From contig NZ_CP036263.1 in NCBI RefSeq assembly GCF_007741515.1, positions 1,798,001 through 1,862,000 of the forward strand: a DNA stretch of 64,000 bases. Reading direction: 5' to 3'. Source of the stretch: Adhaeretor mobilis (lineage in GTDB: Bacteria > Planctomycetota > Planctomycetia > Pirellulales > Lacipirellulaceae). This document shows, piece by piece, positions 26,442 to 34,352 of this stretch. Within the stretch, counting starts at the first letter, position 1. Every line of letters begins with the position of its first letter. A program made the position numbers and the translations under genes. The notes beneath the pieces were generated by a model, which did not search any database, was not told the DNA's origin, and saw only the letters and a program-made list of their open reading frames with translations.

Positions 26442-27593
26442 TCACGGCTGTTCAAGAATGACTGGGGCGGCAAGATCGCTTTCCTGCGCTTCACCAGATT
26501 TCTCGGTAATGTATTGGTGCAACGTTTGATACATCGGCTTCAACGCCGTAACGTCCAGCCATTCATTGTCGGTATGGGCTCCGCAGCCGGGCATCCGCAG
26601 GATGAGTATTGGGATTCCCAGTGGCGCAAACCACTTGGCGTCGGACGAGCCATTATCGGCGCGGATACCAATAGGTCGCCCCAATTGTCGCTGCCACAGA
26701 TCGCGAAGATGCAATAGATCGGGATCGCTAGGCGAAAGGTAGACACGTTCCGCATCGACTCTGCCCGTAACTTTGAGCGGTTGAAACGCCTTGCGTGCTA
26801 ACTCGATGACCTCTGCCCCGGTGTGATCGTCAGCCCAATAAACACGGATCGACGCGCTCGCTTTCCGCGGAGGGAGACTACCATTTTCCTTCGTTTCGAC
26901 AGATAAAACACAGGCAGTCGAACCCCAGTTGCTTTCTTCGGCGAGCTCATTTTGTTGAGGGCACAGTTGTTGCAAACCTTCACTCACGGTACGCAACAAG
27001 ACGTCTGCAGCCCCTAAACCGTTCCAAGGAGCGTAACGCAAACCTGGCTCAACGAGTGCCTCGACGGTGAGCTGAATGATCCCTTTTTGCGCAAAGGTGA
27101 CAGCGTCGCCGTAGCCACCATCTCCATTGATAAGTTGCTCAGCGGACCACCCTTGTTGGACCAAGTGTTTCGCGCCACATCGACCGCCCACCTCCTCGTC
27201 GGTGTTGATCATCAAGCCCACGCTTGGAGGATACGGGCTAAGGGCCAAATCACGGATGACATGCATCGCTACGGCCACGAACCCTTTCATGTCCACAGCC
27301 CCGCGCCCATGAAGACGTTCGTCGGTGACTTCTGGGCGGAATTGCTCTGGCTTGCCGGGCACCACATCGACGTGGCCGTGCAGCATGATCTTGGGAGACT
27401 TCGATGCGCAAGTTGTGATGACGATAGAAGGATATCCGCCAAATTCTTCCTCGTGCACTTCCACGGGAACGTCGTGAAAAAACTCGCGGATTCGTCGCAC
27501 CACTTCTTGAAGTGCCGCCCGATCTCCGTCGATCGAAGGAACCTCGATCAGAGAATTGCACGTCTGCACAAGTTCGGCTGCCGTGGGTGTCAT
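26442..27593 (-). CDS. M20-family metallopeptidase (ArgE/DapE type)
   Basis: 383 residues. The zinc ligands and catalytic residues are clear: HGHVDVVPG (His-Asp), GRGAVDMKG (bridging Asp), INTDEEVGG (catalytic Glu and ligand Glu) and a late CGAHTDNEWLD histidine. This is the ArgE/DapE/ACY1/CPG2 group, cytoplasmic enzymes that remove acyl groups from amino acids or cleave dipeptides. No signal peptide is present. It precedes the OPT transporter by 9 bases and probably trims what the transporter brings in. No specific substrate can be assigned. Confidence 0.9.
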   Translation of the reverse strand: MTPTAAELVQTCNSLIEVPSIDGDRAALQEVVRRIREFFHDVPVEVHEEEFGGYPSIVITTCASKSPKIMLHGHVDVVPGKPEQFRPEVTDERLHGRGAVDMKGFVAVAMHVIRDLALSPYPPSVGLMINTDEEVGGRCGAKHLVQQGWSAEQLINGDGGYGDAVTFAQKGIIQLTVEALVEPGLRYAPWNGLGAADVLLRTVSEGLQQLCPQQNELAEESNWGSTACVLSVETKENGSLPPRKASASIRVYWADDHTGAEVIELARKAFQPLKVTGRVDAERVYLSPSDPDLLHLRDLWQRQLGRPIGIRADNGSSDAKWFAPLGIPILILRMPGCGAHTDNEWLDVTALKPMYQTLHQYITEKSGEAQESDLAAPVILEQP

Positions 27594-27854
27594 TAAACTC
27601 GCACTCCCCGCCTGGGATTTGTATCGTAGTAGCTTCGCTCGCTGAAGAAGCTTGCTGAAGTAGTCTGGAACCTATACCACTCGATCAATGTCGCCGGTGG
27701 TACGACCTTATCTCCAATTGTATTTGAGCGATGATTGTATGGGCAAGCCATATTCTTATGGAGATACCAAGATTCGGATATTGGCCCTCTCCCAGAGCTG
27801 CTTTCTCGCCTCTAAGGGAGCAGGTTATTTGCAGTGCTGCTATTCAGGTCCCGA

Positions 27855-28751
27855 CTAGGCTGACGAACCGCACTCGTCGGCAATGGGTACCGAATTGAGC
27901 TGCGATCCTGCTTTAGCCAGGGTCTTTTGGAGAAACCGGATGACTTTGCGGCGCTCGTCGAGGGCATCAGGGTGGCTACGGAAGCTCTGGATTTCGCGAA
28001 TGAAATGCTGCACGAGGTTGGCGTGGCTTTGCCTCATGAAGATATGCCCTAAGTCAAAGACGATGATTTCGCGGTTGAGAATCTCGTAGTTGACAAGAAA
28101 GAGCTGTCGCGGGATGAGTGTCAGCTCAAAGCCGATCTGATCCTCCCGAAGCCGCGTGATGATTGCTTCGACAAACTCTTTAATGAGCTCGAAATCCAGT
28201 CGATCCCATGGTGGACGCTGGAGGATAAAGTCCTCAACCTCTTCTTTGACAACCACTTCGAGTCGCCGTCGCTCATACTCGTCAATGGCTTGCCGGCGAT
28301 GAATGAATGCGTCGAGTGAGACGTTGATTTGCTTCTTGGGCAATTCATAGATCCGCTTGAGCACTTGCTCTCGCAAGCCAATCGGCTGGTGAACGATCGA
28401 AAACCCGCGCGACACGCTCAGCCGCTCGCCGTTTCCCTGGCTCAGCCAAAACTCCTCGAGGTCGGCATAGCTTTGGCTCTCGTGCCCTAGCTCGGGCCGG
28501 AGATAGAAGGAATCGCTCTCGATGTCGAGTAGCCAGTCGACAGACAAATTGAGCACCCGGCAGAGCTGCCGGATCTTATCGAGCGACGGCAGCTGATGGC
28601 CATTCAAGATGGAATAGACGGTACTGACGCCAATGCCAGATTGCGCTGCCAGCCACTTGGGGGTCTCGCCTGTTCGGTGGAGAGCACCGCGAATCTTCCT
28701 GCCCAGCGATTCGGCATCGATTCCGTCGTCAGATGAGTCGTTCATGCCCAT
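27855..28751 (-). CDS. XRE/Cro-type transcriptional regulator with large C-terminal domain
   Basis: 298 residues. The N-terminal HTH reads TPKWLAAQSGIGVSTVYSIL, then NGHQLPSLDKIRQLC (residues about 30-63), the usual XRE fold. A C-terminal region of about 220 residues has no known family by eye; it is mainly alpha-helical with charged stretches (RRLEVVVKEEVEDF, FVEAIITRLRED). It is divergent from the PEP-CTERM block that begins at 28929; the intergenic 28752-28928 contains the TATAGTTTGAC box at 28813-28823, so it may regulate that block (inference). The 261 bases between its 3' end and the M20 gene hold nothing I can name. Confidence 0.85.
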   Translation of the reverse strand: MGMNDSSDDGIDAESLGRKIRGALHRTGETPKWLAAQSGIGVSTVYSILNGHQLPSLDKIRQLCRVLNLSVDWLLDIESDSFYLRPELGHESQSYADLEEFWLSQGNGERLSVSRGFSIVHQPIGLREQVLKRIYELPKKQINVSLDAFIHRRQAIDEYERRRLEVVVKEEVEDFILQRPPWDRLDFELIKEFVEAIITRLREDQIGFELTLIPRQLFLVNYEILNREIIVFDLGHIFMRQSHANLVQHFIREIQSFRSHPDALDERRKVIRFLQKTLAKAGSQLNSVPIADECGSSA

Positions 28752-28812
28752 GATTTCCTTGAGAAGATGCCGATTTGATGGCAGGAAGCAATTCGTGGTG
28801 CCACCATAACAA

Positions 28813-28823
28813 TATAGTTTGAC
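28813..28823 (+). promoter_or_regulatory. TATAGTTTGAC box upstream of a PEP-CTERM gene
   Basis: An exact copy of the 11-mer at 20024-20034 and 31718-31728. It contains a TTGAC -35-like core and lies 105 bases upstream of the gene starting at 28929. The following -10 region is weak (GATATC after 17 bases). Confidence 0.45.
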
Positions 28824-28928
28824 GGCAGGGGGGCGTCAATGATATCGTGAATGTCAGCGCTAGTATTGTGCCCGTACGGGAACGCTATGTCGCACACGAA
28901 AACCTAAGTTGATCAGAGGGATTCAACG

Positions 28929-29780
28929 ATGATTCTTAAGACCGCCGATCTCAAGACCGCCTGGCTGTGCCTAGCGGCGATGCTCACTAGCATGGTGCTG
29001 CTCTCGCGTCCTGCTGATGCAGTACTCGTCACTTATACCACTGAATCATCGTGGCTGGCAGCAGTCTCTAGCTCGACTCTGGAAGACTTTGAGAGTGCGG
29101 ATATCGGCAACGACGGCGACGATAACGGAGGGGCAGAGGATCTAAATTTTGGCTTTTCGGATGTCACATTCGGTGAATTCGATGACCTGATATTTTCCTC
29201 AAACGCCGCAAGCTCTGCCGGCAGTGCTGAAATAAACAATGGACAAATTGACGTCCGAGATTTCACTAATGTTAGAGGTGGTATCAACGGAAATGTTGTG
29301 GTCGATATCAATTTTCTCAATCATGGTGACGAGTATGTCGAGGTGACTTTTCCAGCTGGAATTTCGGCAGTTTCATTTATTTATCGAAATGGCGATAGTG
29401 TCGGTGATCCGACTTTGCTCAGTGTCGATGGTGTTGCCGTTTCTGATTTTGACGCAGAGGACCCACGCTATTTCGACCCCGCCGACTCTAGCAATATCCC
29501 AGGAGGCGGTACAGGTACGGGGCCCGGTTTCTTCGGATTGGTGAGCGATACTGGAACGATTTCAACACTCCGTTTTGCGGCAGCTGACGGAACGCTTGAA
29601 GCAGGCGGTGGCACTACCTCGTTTGGCTCATTCGACGATGTTCGATACGGCGTCGCCGCAGTCCCTGAGCCCTCCGCGTTCGCTTTTCTGGGCTTAGTAT
29701 CCACACTGGGCTTAGGTGTAACCGGCCTGCGGCGTAAATGGAATCGCACTGAGCAGCCCCAAACGGGAAATCCCGAGTAA
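28929..29780 (+). CDS. Secreted PEP-CTERM protein (four-member paralogue family, member 1)
   Basis: 283 residues with an N-terminal signal peptide (TAWLCLAAMLTSMVLL). The body is a beta-rich domain starting YTTESSWLAAVSSSTLEDFE and ending FGSFDDVRYG, shared with the proteins at 30903, 31838 and 35966. The PEP-CTERM sorting signal is AVPEPSAFAFLGLVSTLGLG plus an Arg/Lys-rich tail. Such proteins are exported and processed by an exosortase, none of which is encoded in this window. It has an extra acidic, Gly/Asp-rich insertion (GNDGDDNGGAED) compared with its relatives. Function unknown. Confidence 0.85.
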   Translation: MILKTADLKTAWLCLAAMLTSMVLLSRPADAVLVTYTTESSWLAAVSSSTLEDFESADIGNDGDDNGGAEDLNFGFSDVTFGEFDDLIFSSNAASSAGSAEINNGQIDVRDFTNVRGGINGNVVVDINFLNHGDEYVEVTFPAGISAVSFIYRNGDSVGDPTLLSVDGVAVSDFDAEDPRYFDPADSSNIPGGGTGTGPGFFGLVSDTGTISTLRFAAADGTLEAGGGTTSFGSFDDVRYGVAAVPEPSAFAFLGLVSTLGLGVTGLRRKWNRTEQPQTGNPE

Positions 29781-29790
29781 GGGCGGTCTT

Positions 29791-30906
29791 GTGATGCGGT
29801 TCTGGATTCTTAGCGTCACGATTTTGCTCGTGGCGGGGGGGGAGGCTGTTGCGCAGCTGCCGCCTTCAAGCTATTTCACCATCGTGCCGGGCGATGTGCC
29901 CATTCTTCTGACGGCGCCGCACGGTGGAACGCTTAGCTATCCGTTCCCTCCGCGATCCTGCACGGGCAGCGAGACTTGCGTGCTCGATACCAATACACGC
30001 CTGCTTGCACCGCAGGCAAGTGACGACTTCTTTGCTCTGACGGGTAAGCGACCTTACCTGATCGTTGCCCAAGGGCACCGCGAATACATTGATCTCAATC
30101 GAGACAAAGCGGCTAGCCCCAACAATGCTTTTAGCAACCCAGCGGCTGAGCCTTTTTACGACTTCTATCACGATGCCGTCCAGGGGTTTATCGACGATAT
30201 CCAATCCCAATATGGGCGCGGACTGCTGCTAGATATCCACGGTCAATCCGCGCAGCCGGGTGACATCTTGCGAGGCACGAAGGATGGATTGACAGCCTCT
30301 GACTTGATCCAGGAATTCGGCTCTGATCCTTCCTTGAACGGCCCCAATAGCATCCTCGGATCGCTGGATGCACTAGGCTATTCCGTAGATCCGGACGCCA
30401 GTATTCCGTTTGCCGATCAAGTCGAGGTTCCAGGGTACAACGGTGGATACACGGTACAAGCGTACGGAAGCCATCAAGCGAGCGGCATGGATGCGATCCA
30501 ACTGGAGTTCGGAATTGACTATCGAGGTGGGAGCGCTTGGGAGGCCACGGCTGCTGATCTGGCAATCGCGATGAGAGATTTCTACGGGGCCTACCTCGCA
30601 CAACAGCCGGGCGATTTCAACGGAGACGGCGCAACCGATGGGAGCGATTTCCTCACCTGGCAACGCGGCTTCGGGCTCTCTTCTGGAGCGACAATCACCG
30701 ATGGCGATGCGAACGGCGACACCCTGGTCAACGGCGATGATCTTCCCATCTGGAAGAACCATTTTGGCAGCTCTGCAAGTGGCTTGGCGAGTGCCGCCGC
30801 TGTCCCAGAACCAAGTTCGCTGGTTCTCTTGTTCTGTGGGCTCATTCCCAGCCGGCAGTTCGGGCGAAGGAATTTGCTGCCAAGTAAGCTAGGGAGAGGG
30901 AAATGA
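29791..30906 (+). CDS. Secreted N-formylglutamate-amidohydrolase-like protein with dockerin repeats and PEP-CTERM
   Basis: 371 residues with a signal peptide (ILSVTILLVAGGEAVA); GTG and ATG starts are adjacent. The core matches the FGase-like hydrolase family: LLTAPHGGTLSYP, REYIDLNRDK, LLLDIHGQS and MDAIQLEFGIDYRG, the zinc and catalytic residues in order. Two dockerin-like calcium loops follow (DFNGDGATDGSDFLTWQ and DANGDTLVNGDDLPIW), then AVPEPSSLVLLFC with an Arg-rich tail. It is probably an extracellular deformylase or carboxypeptidase-like enzyme held at the surface (inference). It begins 10 bases after the previous gene and overlaps the next by ATGA. Confidence 0.8.
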   Translation: MMRFWILSVTILLVAGGEAVAQLPPSSYFTIVPGDVPILLTAPHGGTLSYPFPPRSCTGSETCVLDTNTRLLAPQASDDFFALTGKRPYLIVAQGHREYIDLNRDKAASPNNAFSNPAAEPFYDFYHDAVQGFIDDIQSQYGRGLLLDIHGQSAQPGDILRGTKDGLTASDLIQEFGSDPSLNGPNSILGSLDALGYSVDPDASIPFADQVEVPGYNGGYTVQAYGSHQASGMDAIQLEFGIDYRGGSAWEATAADLAIAMRDFYGAYLAQQPGDFNGDGATDGSDFLTWQRGFGLSSGATITDGDANGDTLVNGDDLPIWKNHFGSSASGLASAAAVPEPSSLVLLFCGLIPSRQFGRRNLLPSKLGRGK

Positions 30907-31649
30907 TCTACAAAACGATCATCCGTAAGAGCGTTCCGGCCGCCCTCCTGGCGATTGCGGGAGTCGCGCTATTGGCTATGCCTTCCTATGCCGCGATCGA
31001 AACCTTTACCGACTTGGCTGCGTGGCAAGGAGCGGTTTCATCCTCCACGCTGGAAGATTTTGAAGGCGCACCCTCCGATAGTTTGTTTGGACTTGCCTAC
31101 CTGCCGCGAACCAGCCCCAACGGCGATCTTGGGTTGTTCGCCAACGCCAACTTGCTTGACCAGGCATCGATCGATGCTTCTCCTTTCCTCAGTTCCGGCG
31201 CAGGAATCAATGGAAATGTCGTTATCAACATGCGCTCGATCGATAATGGAAAAGGTACCAATTCTCAAGAATCCGTCATTGTGACCTTACCTGCCGGCAT
31301 CACAGCGTTCGCATTCGAGTACAACAATTACGATTTTCAAGGCGATGGAACGTTCCTTAGCTTTGCTGGAACCAACGGCCAAAGGGTTGTCGATTTTGAC
31401 TCCTCAGCTGATGGTTTTTTCGGTGTGATCGATACGGGCTCCGAGGCGTCGATAGCATCGTTCTCATTCACGGGCGATCCAGCAACAGGCATCGGGAATA
31501 GCGCATTCGGCTCGTTCGACGATGTTCGGTATGGCGTAGCCGCACCGCCAATACCAATTGGCGTGATCCCAGTGCCGGAACCAGCAAGTACTCTACTACT
31601 TGGAGCGGTCGGCTTTGCGGCTCTTCACCTGCGAAGAAGGGCCGATTGA
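30903..31649 (+). CDS. Secreted PEP-CTERM protein (four-member paralogue family, member 2)
   Basis: 248 residues, with signal peptide (VPAALLAIAGVALLAMPSYA). The body is TFTDLAAWQGAVSSSTLEDF, then GINGNVVINMRSIDNG, VTLPAGITAFAFEYNNYDFQ and GSFDDVRYG. The PEP-CTERM anchor is VPVPEPASTLLLGAVGFA followed by HLRRRAD. It is clearly homologous to 28929, 31838 and 35966. Its ATG overlaps the stop of the upstream gene, so it is translationally coupled to the FGase-like protein. Role unknown. Confidence 0.88.
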   Translation: MIYKTIIRKSVPAALLAIAGVALLAMPSYAAIETFTDLAAWQGAVSSSTLEDFEGAPSDSLFGLAYLPRTSPNGDLGLFANANLLDQASIDASPFLSSGAGINGNVVINMRSIDNGKGTNSQESVIVTLPAGITAFAFEYNNYDFQGDGTFLSFAGTNGQRVVDFDSSADGFFGVIDTGSEASIASFSFTGDPATGIGNSAFGSFDDVRYGVAAPPIPIGVIPVPEPASTLLLGAVGFAALHLRRRAD

Positions 31650-31717
31650 AGCCATGCTTTCTCTACCAGCCCTACGGCTCCGCGCAAGATTGTCGGATTG
31701 TGGTGTCACCACAGAAA

Positions 31718-31728
31718 TATAGTTTGAC
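31718..31728 (+). promoter_or_regulatory. TATAGTTTGAC box upstream of a PEP-CTERM gene
   Basis: An exact copy of the 11-mer at 20024-20034 and 28813-28823; TTGACA is at 31724-31729. It lies 110 bases upstream of the ATG at 31838. The -10 match is poor (AATCAT after 17 bases). Confidence 0.45.
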
Positions 31729-31837
31729 AGTAAGAGAGTTCCGTGAAATCATGGCATGTAGGCGGCCGGCATAACTGTACATAGTGATGCGCGTTGCATC
31801 GTGAGTTACGTTTTTTTGTGAAAAGGGAGAAAGTCTA

Positions 31838-32551
31838 ATGAAGAAAAGAAATTCGAAGCGAGCAAACGCCCCAGGCGTGCTGCTAGCGATTGCCGTTCTA
31901 GCGTCAATGGCGATGCCAACGTCCGCCGCTGTGCTGACATTTACCGATTTGCCTTCTTGGCAGGCAGCAGTCGCCAGTTCGTCACTGGAGGATTTTGAAG
32001 GTGCGACAGCTGATGATGACTTCACGTTTACGGCCATAACCAGCCCGAACGGCGATCTTGGGTTGTCTGCTGTTGAGGAATCTACCTTCACAATCAATGC
32101 GTTTATCGATGTCGCAGACGGACTCGGAAACTATGAATCTATTGGTGCCGGAATCAACGGAAGCGCCATCGTCAGTATGCGTTTCCTTTCACACACTTCG
32201 ACTCCACCCGATTCGGTGACGGTCACCTTGCCTGCTGGATTATCGGCATTCGCTTTTGATTACAACAACTACGATACTCAAGGCGATGGGGCAGAGCTTA
32301 GCTTTGCAGGAACCAACGGCGCAACAGGGCCAGTATTTAGCACAGGTACCGGCTTCTATGGTGTTGTCGATACCGGCGTTGGAGCGACCATCTCATCGTT
32401 CACGCTGACTGGTCACGATGCAGGCGGTGCTGGGACGAGCGCGTTCATGTCATTCGACGATGTTCGATACGGCACAGCAATTCCAGAGCCAACCAGCCTG
32501 GCACTGCTTAGCTTGTTTGGACTCACCGTTCTCGGCACGCGACGAAGATGA
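31838..32551 (+). CDS. Secreted PEP-CTERM protein (four-member paralogue family, member 3)
   Basis: 237 residues. The signal peptide is APGVLLAIAVLASMAMPTSA. The family body begins LTFTDLPSWQAAVASSSLED and includes AGINGSAIVSMRFL, LPAGLSAFAFDYNNYDTQ and MSFDDVRYGTA. The PEP-CTERM end is IPEPTSLALLSLFGLTVLG then TRRR. AAAGGGAGAA precedes the ATG. A strong hairpin terminator follows about 110 bases after the stop. Function unknown. Confidence 0.88.
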   Translation: MKKRNSKRANAPGVLLAIAVLASMAMPTSAAVLTFTDLPSWQAAVASSSLEDFEGATADDDFTFTAITSPNGDLGLSAVEESTFTINAFIDVADGLGNYESIGAGINGSAIVSMRFLSHTSTPPDSVTVTLPAGLSAFAFDYNNYDTQGDGAELSFAGTNGATGPVFSTGTGFYGVVDTGVGATISSFTLTGHDAGGAGTSAFMSFDDVRYGTAIPEPTSLALLSLFGLTVLGTRRR

Positions 32552-32659
32552 GTATTGATTTGCTGAGGTCGTTTAGCTGACCTGATGGTGTTCGGGGCAG
32601 CAGTCTGGCGGCAACTGCGACATTGCATTGGTCGTAGATAAGCTGATCTCAGGACGATT

Positions 32660-32695
32660 CCGGGGCTTCGCCCAGTATTGCGAAGCCCCGGACTT
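32660..32695 (+). terminator. Rho-independent terminator
   Basis: A perfect 12-base stem, CCGGGGCTTCGC (32660-32671) with its complement (32680-32691), an 8-base loop, then ACTTTT. It closes the transcription unit ending at 32551. The U run is short. Confidence 0.75.
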
Positions 32696-32848
32696 TTGAC
32701 ACACATGAATTGTATGACTCGTAGTTTCAAAACCTCTCTCCACCGCCAACAAAGTAATCAGAGCAATGGCCGCTGCTGGTCTCTCCGAACTCCTTCCCAG
32801 ACGGGGGAAGTTTTGACACAACTGCAGGCCTTTTGGGAAGTTTGTACC

Positions 32849-34348
32849 ATGCGCAGAACTGTCCGTTCTACGTTCCTATTTCTGTTTCTAGCCATACTGC
32901 TGGCTGGGCGGGCGACGACTGCCTTTGGCACGTCTCAGTTCCCGGCGTACATCGATGGCGTTCTCGATTTGGGGGACGACACGGCTCAGGCACCCTATGC
33001 GCTTGCCGACACCTTCAATCTCGATAGTAGTACCACAGCGTCCAAGACCATCTATCTCGACTTCACCGGCTATCACAGCGTCAGTAACTCGTGGGGACAC
33101 AACATCGTGTTTCCCGCTTACGATCAGGACGGAGATGACACGGTTTTTTCCGACGGCGAACTCGAAGAGATTCAGAAGATCTTTCAAAACGTTGCCGAAG
33201 ATTTCCTGCCTTTCAATGTCAATGTGACCACTGAATTTCCTGGCGCTGGAGCGCTGCAGAATTCAGGTGGCGCGGACACCACCTGGGGAGTGCGGGTGGT
33301 GATGACCCAACCGACGGCTGGGTTTGGCGTAGGCATTGGTGGCAACTCGGGTTCAGCCGGATTCGACGACGCTGGTGACAATCCTGTGTTTGTCTTTAAC
33401 AAAGGAAATCGTAAAGCGGGTATGACGGCTTCCCATGAGGCCGCCCACACCTTTGGTCTGACGCATGACGGGATCAGCGGCGGCGCAGACGAAACCTACG
33501 ACGGCACAGGCTCTGGCTCTACGAGTTGGGGGCCGATTATGGGATCTCCCTTTCAAGCGAACGTCACTCAATGGAGCGATGGCAACTACACCGGAGCGAC
33601 AAATTTTGCCGACGATATTGACTTTCTTACCAGTCGAGGGTTTGGCTTCCGAAGCGACGACTACCCGACAAGTGTTACAAGCCCTCACGTGTTGAACGAG
33701 GTGAATAGTTCGATTTTTGAGTGGGGAATCATCGAACAGCAAACCGACGTGGATTTCTTTCAGTTCACTTCCGCTCCTGGCGAGGTATCGATCGATGTCA
33801 GAGGCTTCGGTCAAGATCCAAATCTCGACGTGAAGTTGACGCTTTACGATGGTAGCGGAGCGGTAGTGGCCGTGGTCGATCCGACGGTCACCGTGAACGC
33901 TCCACTGAATATGATCCTAGAAGCGGGCAGTTATGTTATCTCGGTCGAAGGAGACGCAGGCCCCGGACATTTTGACGACTATGGCAGTCTTGGCTTCTAT
34001 ACGATCGATATCGAGGTTCCACTGTTTGCAGACCTGAATAATGACAGCCAACTCGACCACCTCGACTGGCAGCAATTCCTGGCTGGCTCAGGAACTGACT
34101 TGAGCGGATTGACATCGCTTGAGGCCTACCAAGCAGGCGACCTTGACGGCGATGGTCTGAATAACGCTGCTGACTTCGGCTTGTTTAAAGACGCCTATAT
34201 CGAGGCATTCGGTTTGGCCGGATTCGAGGCACTGTTCGTACAAGTGCCTGAGCCCACTTCGCTTCTCTTGGCCACCCTAGCTCTGACCGCTTGCCTCAGA
34301 CGAAACAGATTTATTTTGAATAATCAACCATCTTGTGTTGGAGAATGA
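32849..34348 (+). CDS. Secreted metzincin-type metalloprotease with dockerin-like and PEP-CTERM ends
   Basis: 499 residues from the ATG at 32849, which is followed by a signal peptide (STFLFLFLAILLAGRATTA). The catalytic motif MTASHEAAHTFGLTHDG is the metzincin zinc-binding HExxHxxGxxHD, and GPIMGSPF gives the Met-turn. A beta-sandwich C-terminal domain (EQQTDVDFFQFTSAPGEVSI) resembles bacterial pre-peptidase domains. A dockerin-like repeat pair (LNNDSQLDHLDWQQFL and LDGDGLNNAADFGLFK) and VPEPTSLLLATLALTA with Arg follow. It is a likely surface or secreted protease. It is followed 4 bases later by another PEP-CTERM gene. Confidence 0.87.
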   Translation: MRRTVRSTFLFLFLAILLAGRATTAFGTSQFPAYIDGVLDLGDDTAQAPYALADTFNLDSSTTASKTIYLDFTGYHSVSNSWGHNIVFPAYDQDGDDTVFSDGELEEIQKIFQNVAEDFLPFNVNVTTEFPGAGALQNSGGADTTWGVRVVMTQPTAGFGVGIGGNSGSAGFDDAGDNPVFVFNKGNRKAGMTASHEAAHTFGLTHDGISGGADETYDGTGSGSTSWGPIMGSPFQANVTQWSDGNYTGATNFADDIDFLTSRGFGFRSDDYPTSVTSPHVLNEVNSSIFEWGIIEQQTDVDFFQFTSAPGEVSIDVRGFGQDPNLDVKLTLYDGSGAVVAVVDPTVTVNAPLNMILEAGSYVISVEGDAGPGHFDDYGSLGFYTIDIEVPLFADLNNDSQLDHLDWQQFLAGSGTDLSGLTSLEAYQAGDLDGDGLNNAADFGLFKDAYIEAFGLAGFEALFVQVPEPTSLLLATLALTACLRRNRFILNNQPSCVGE

Positions 34349-34352
34349 GATC

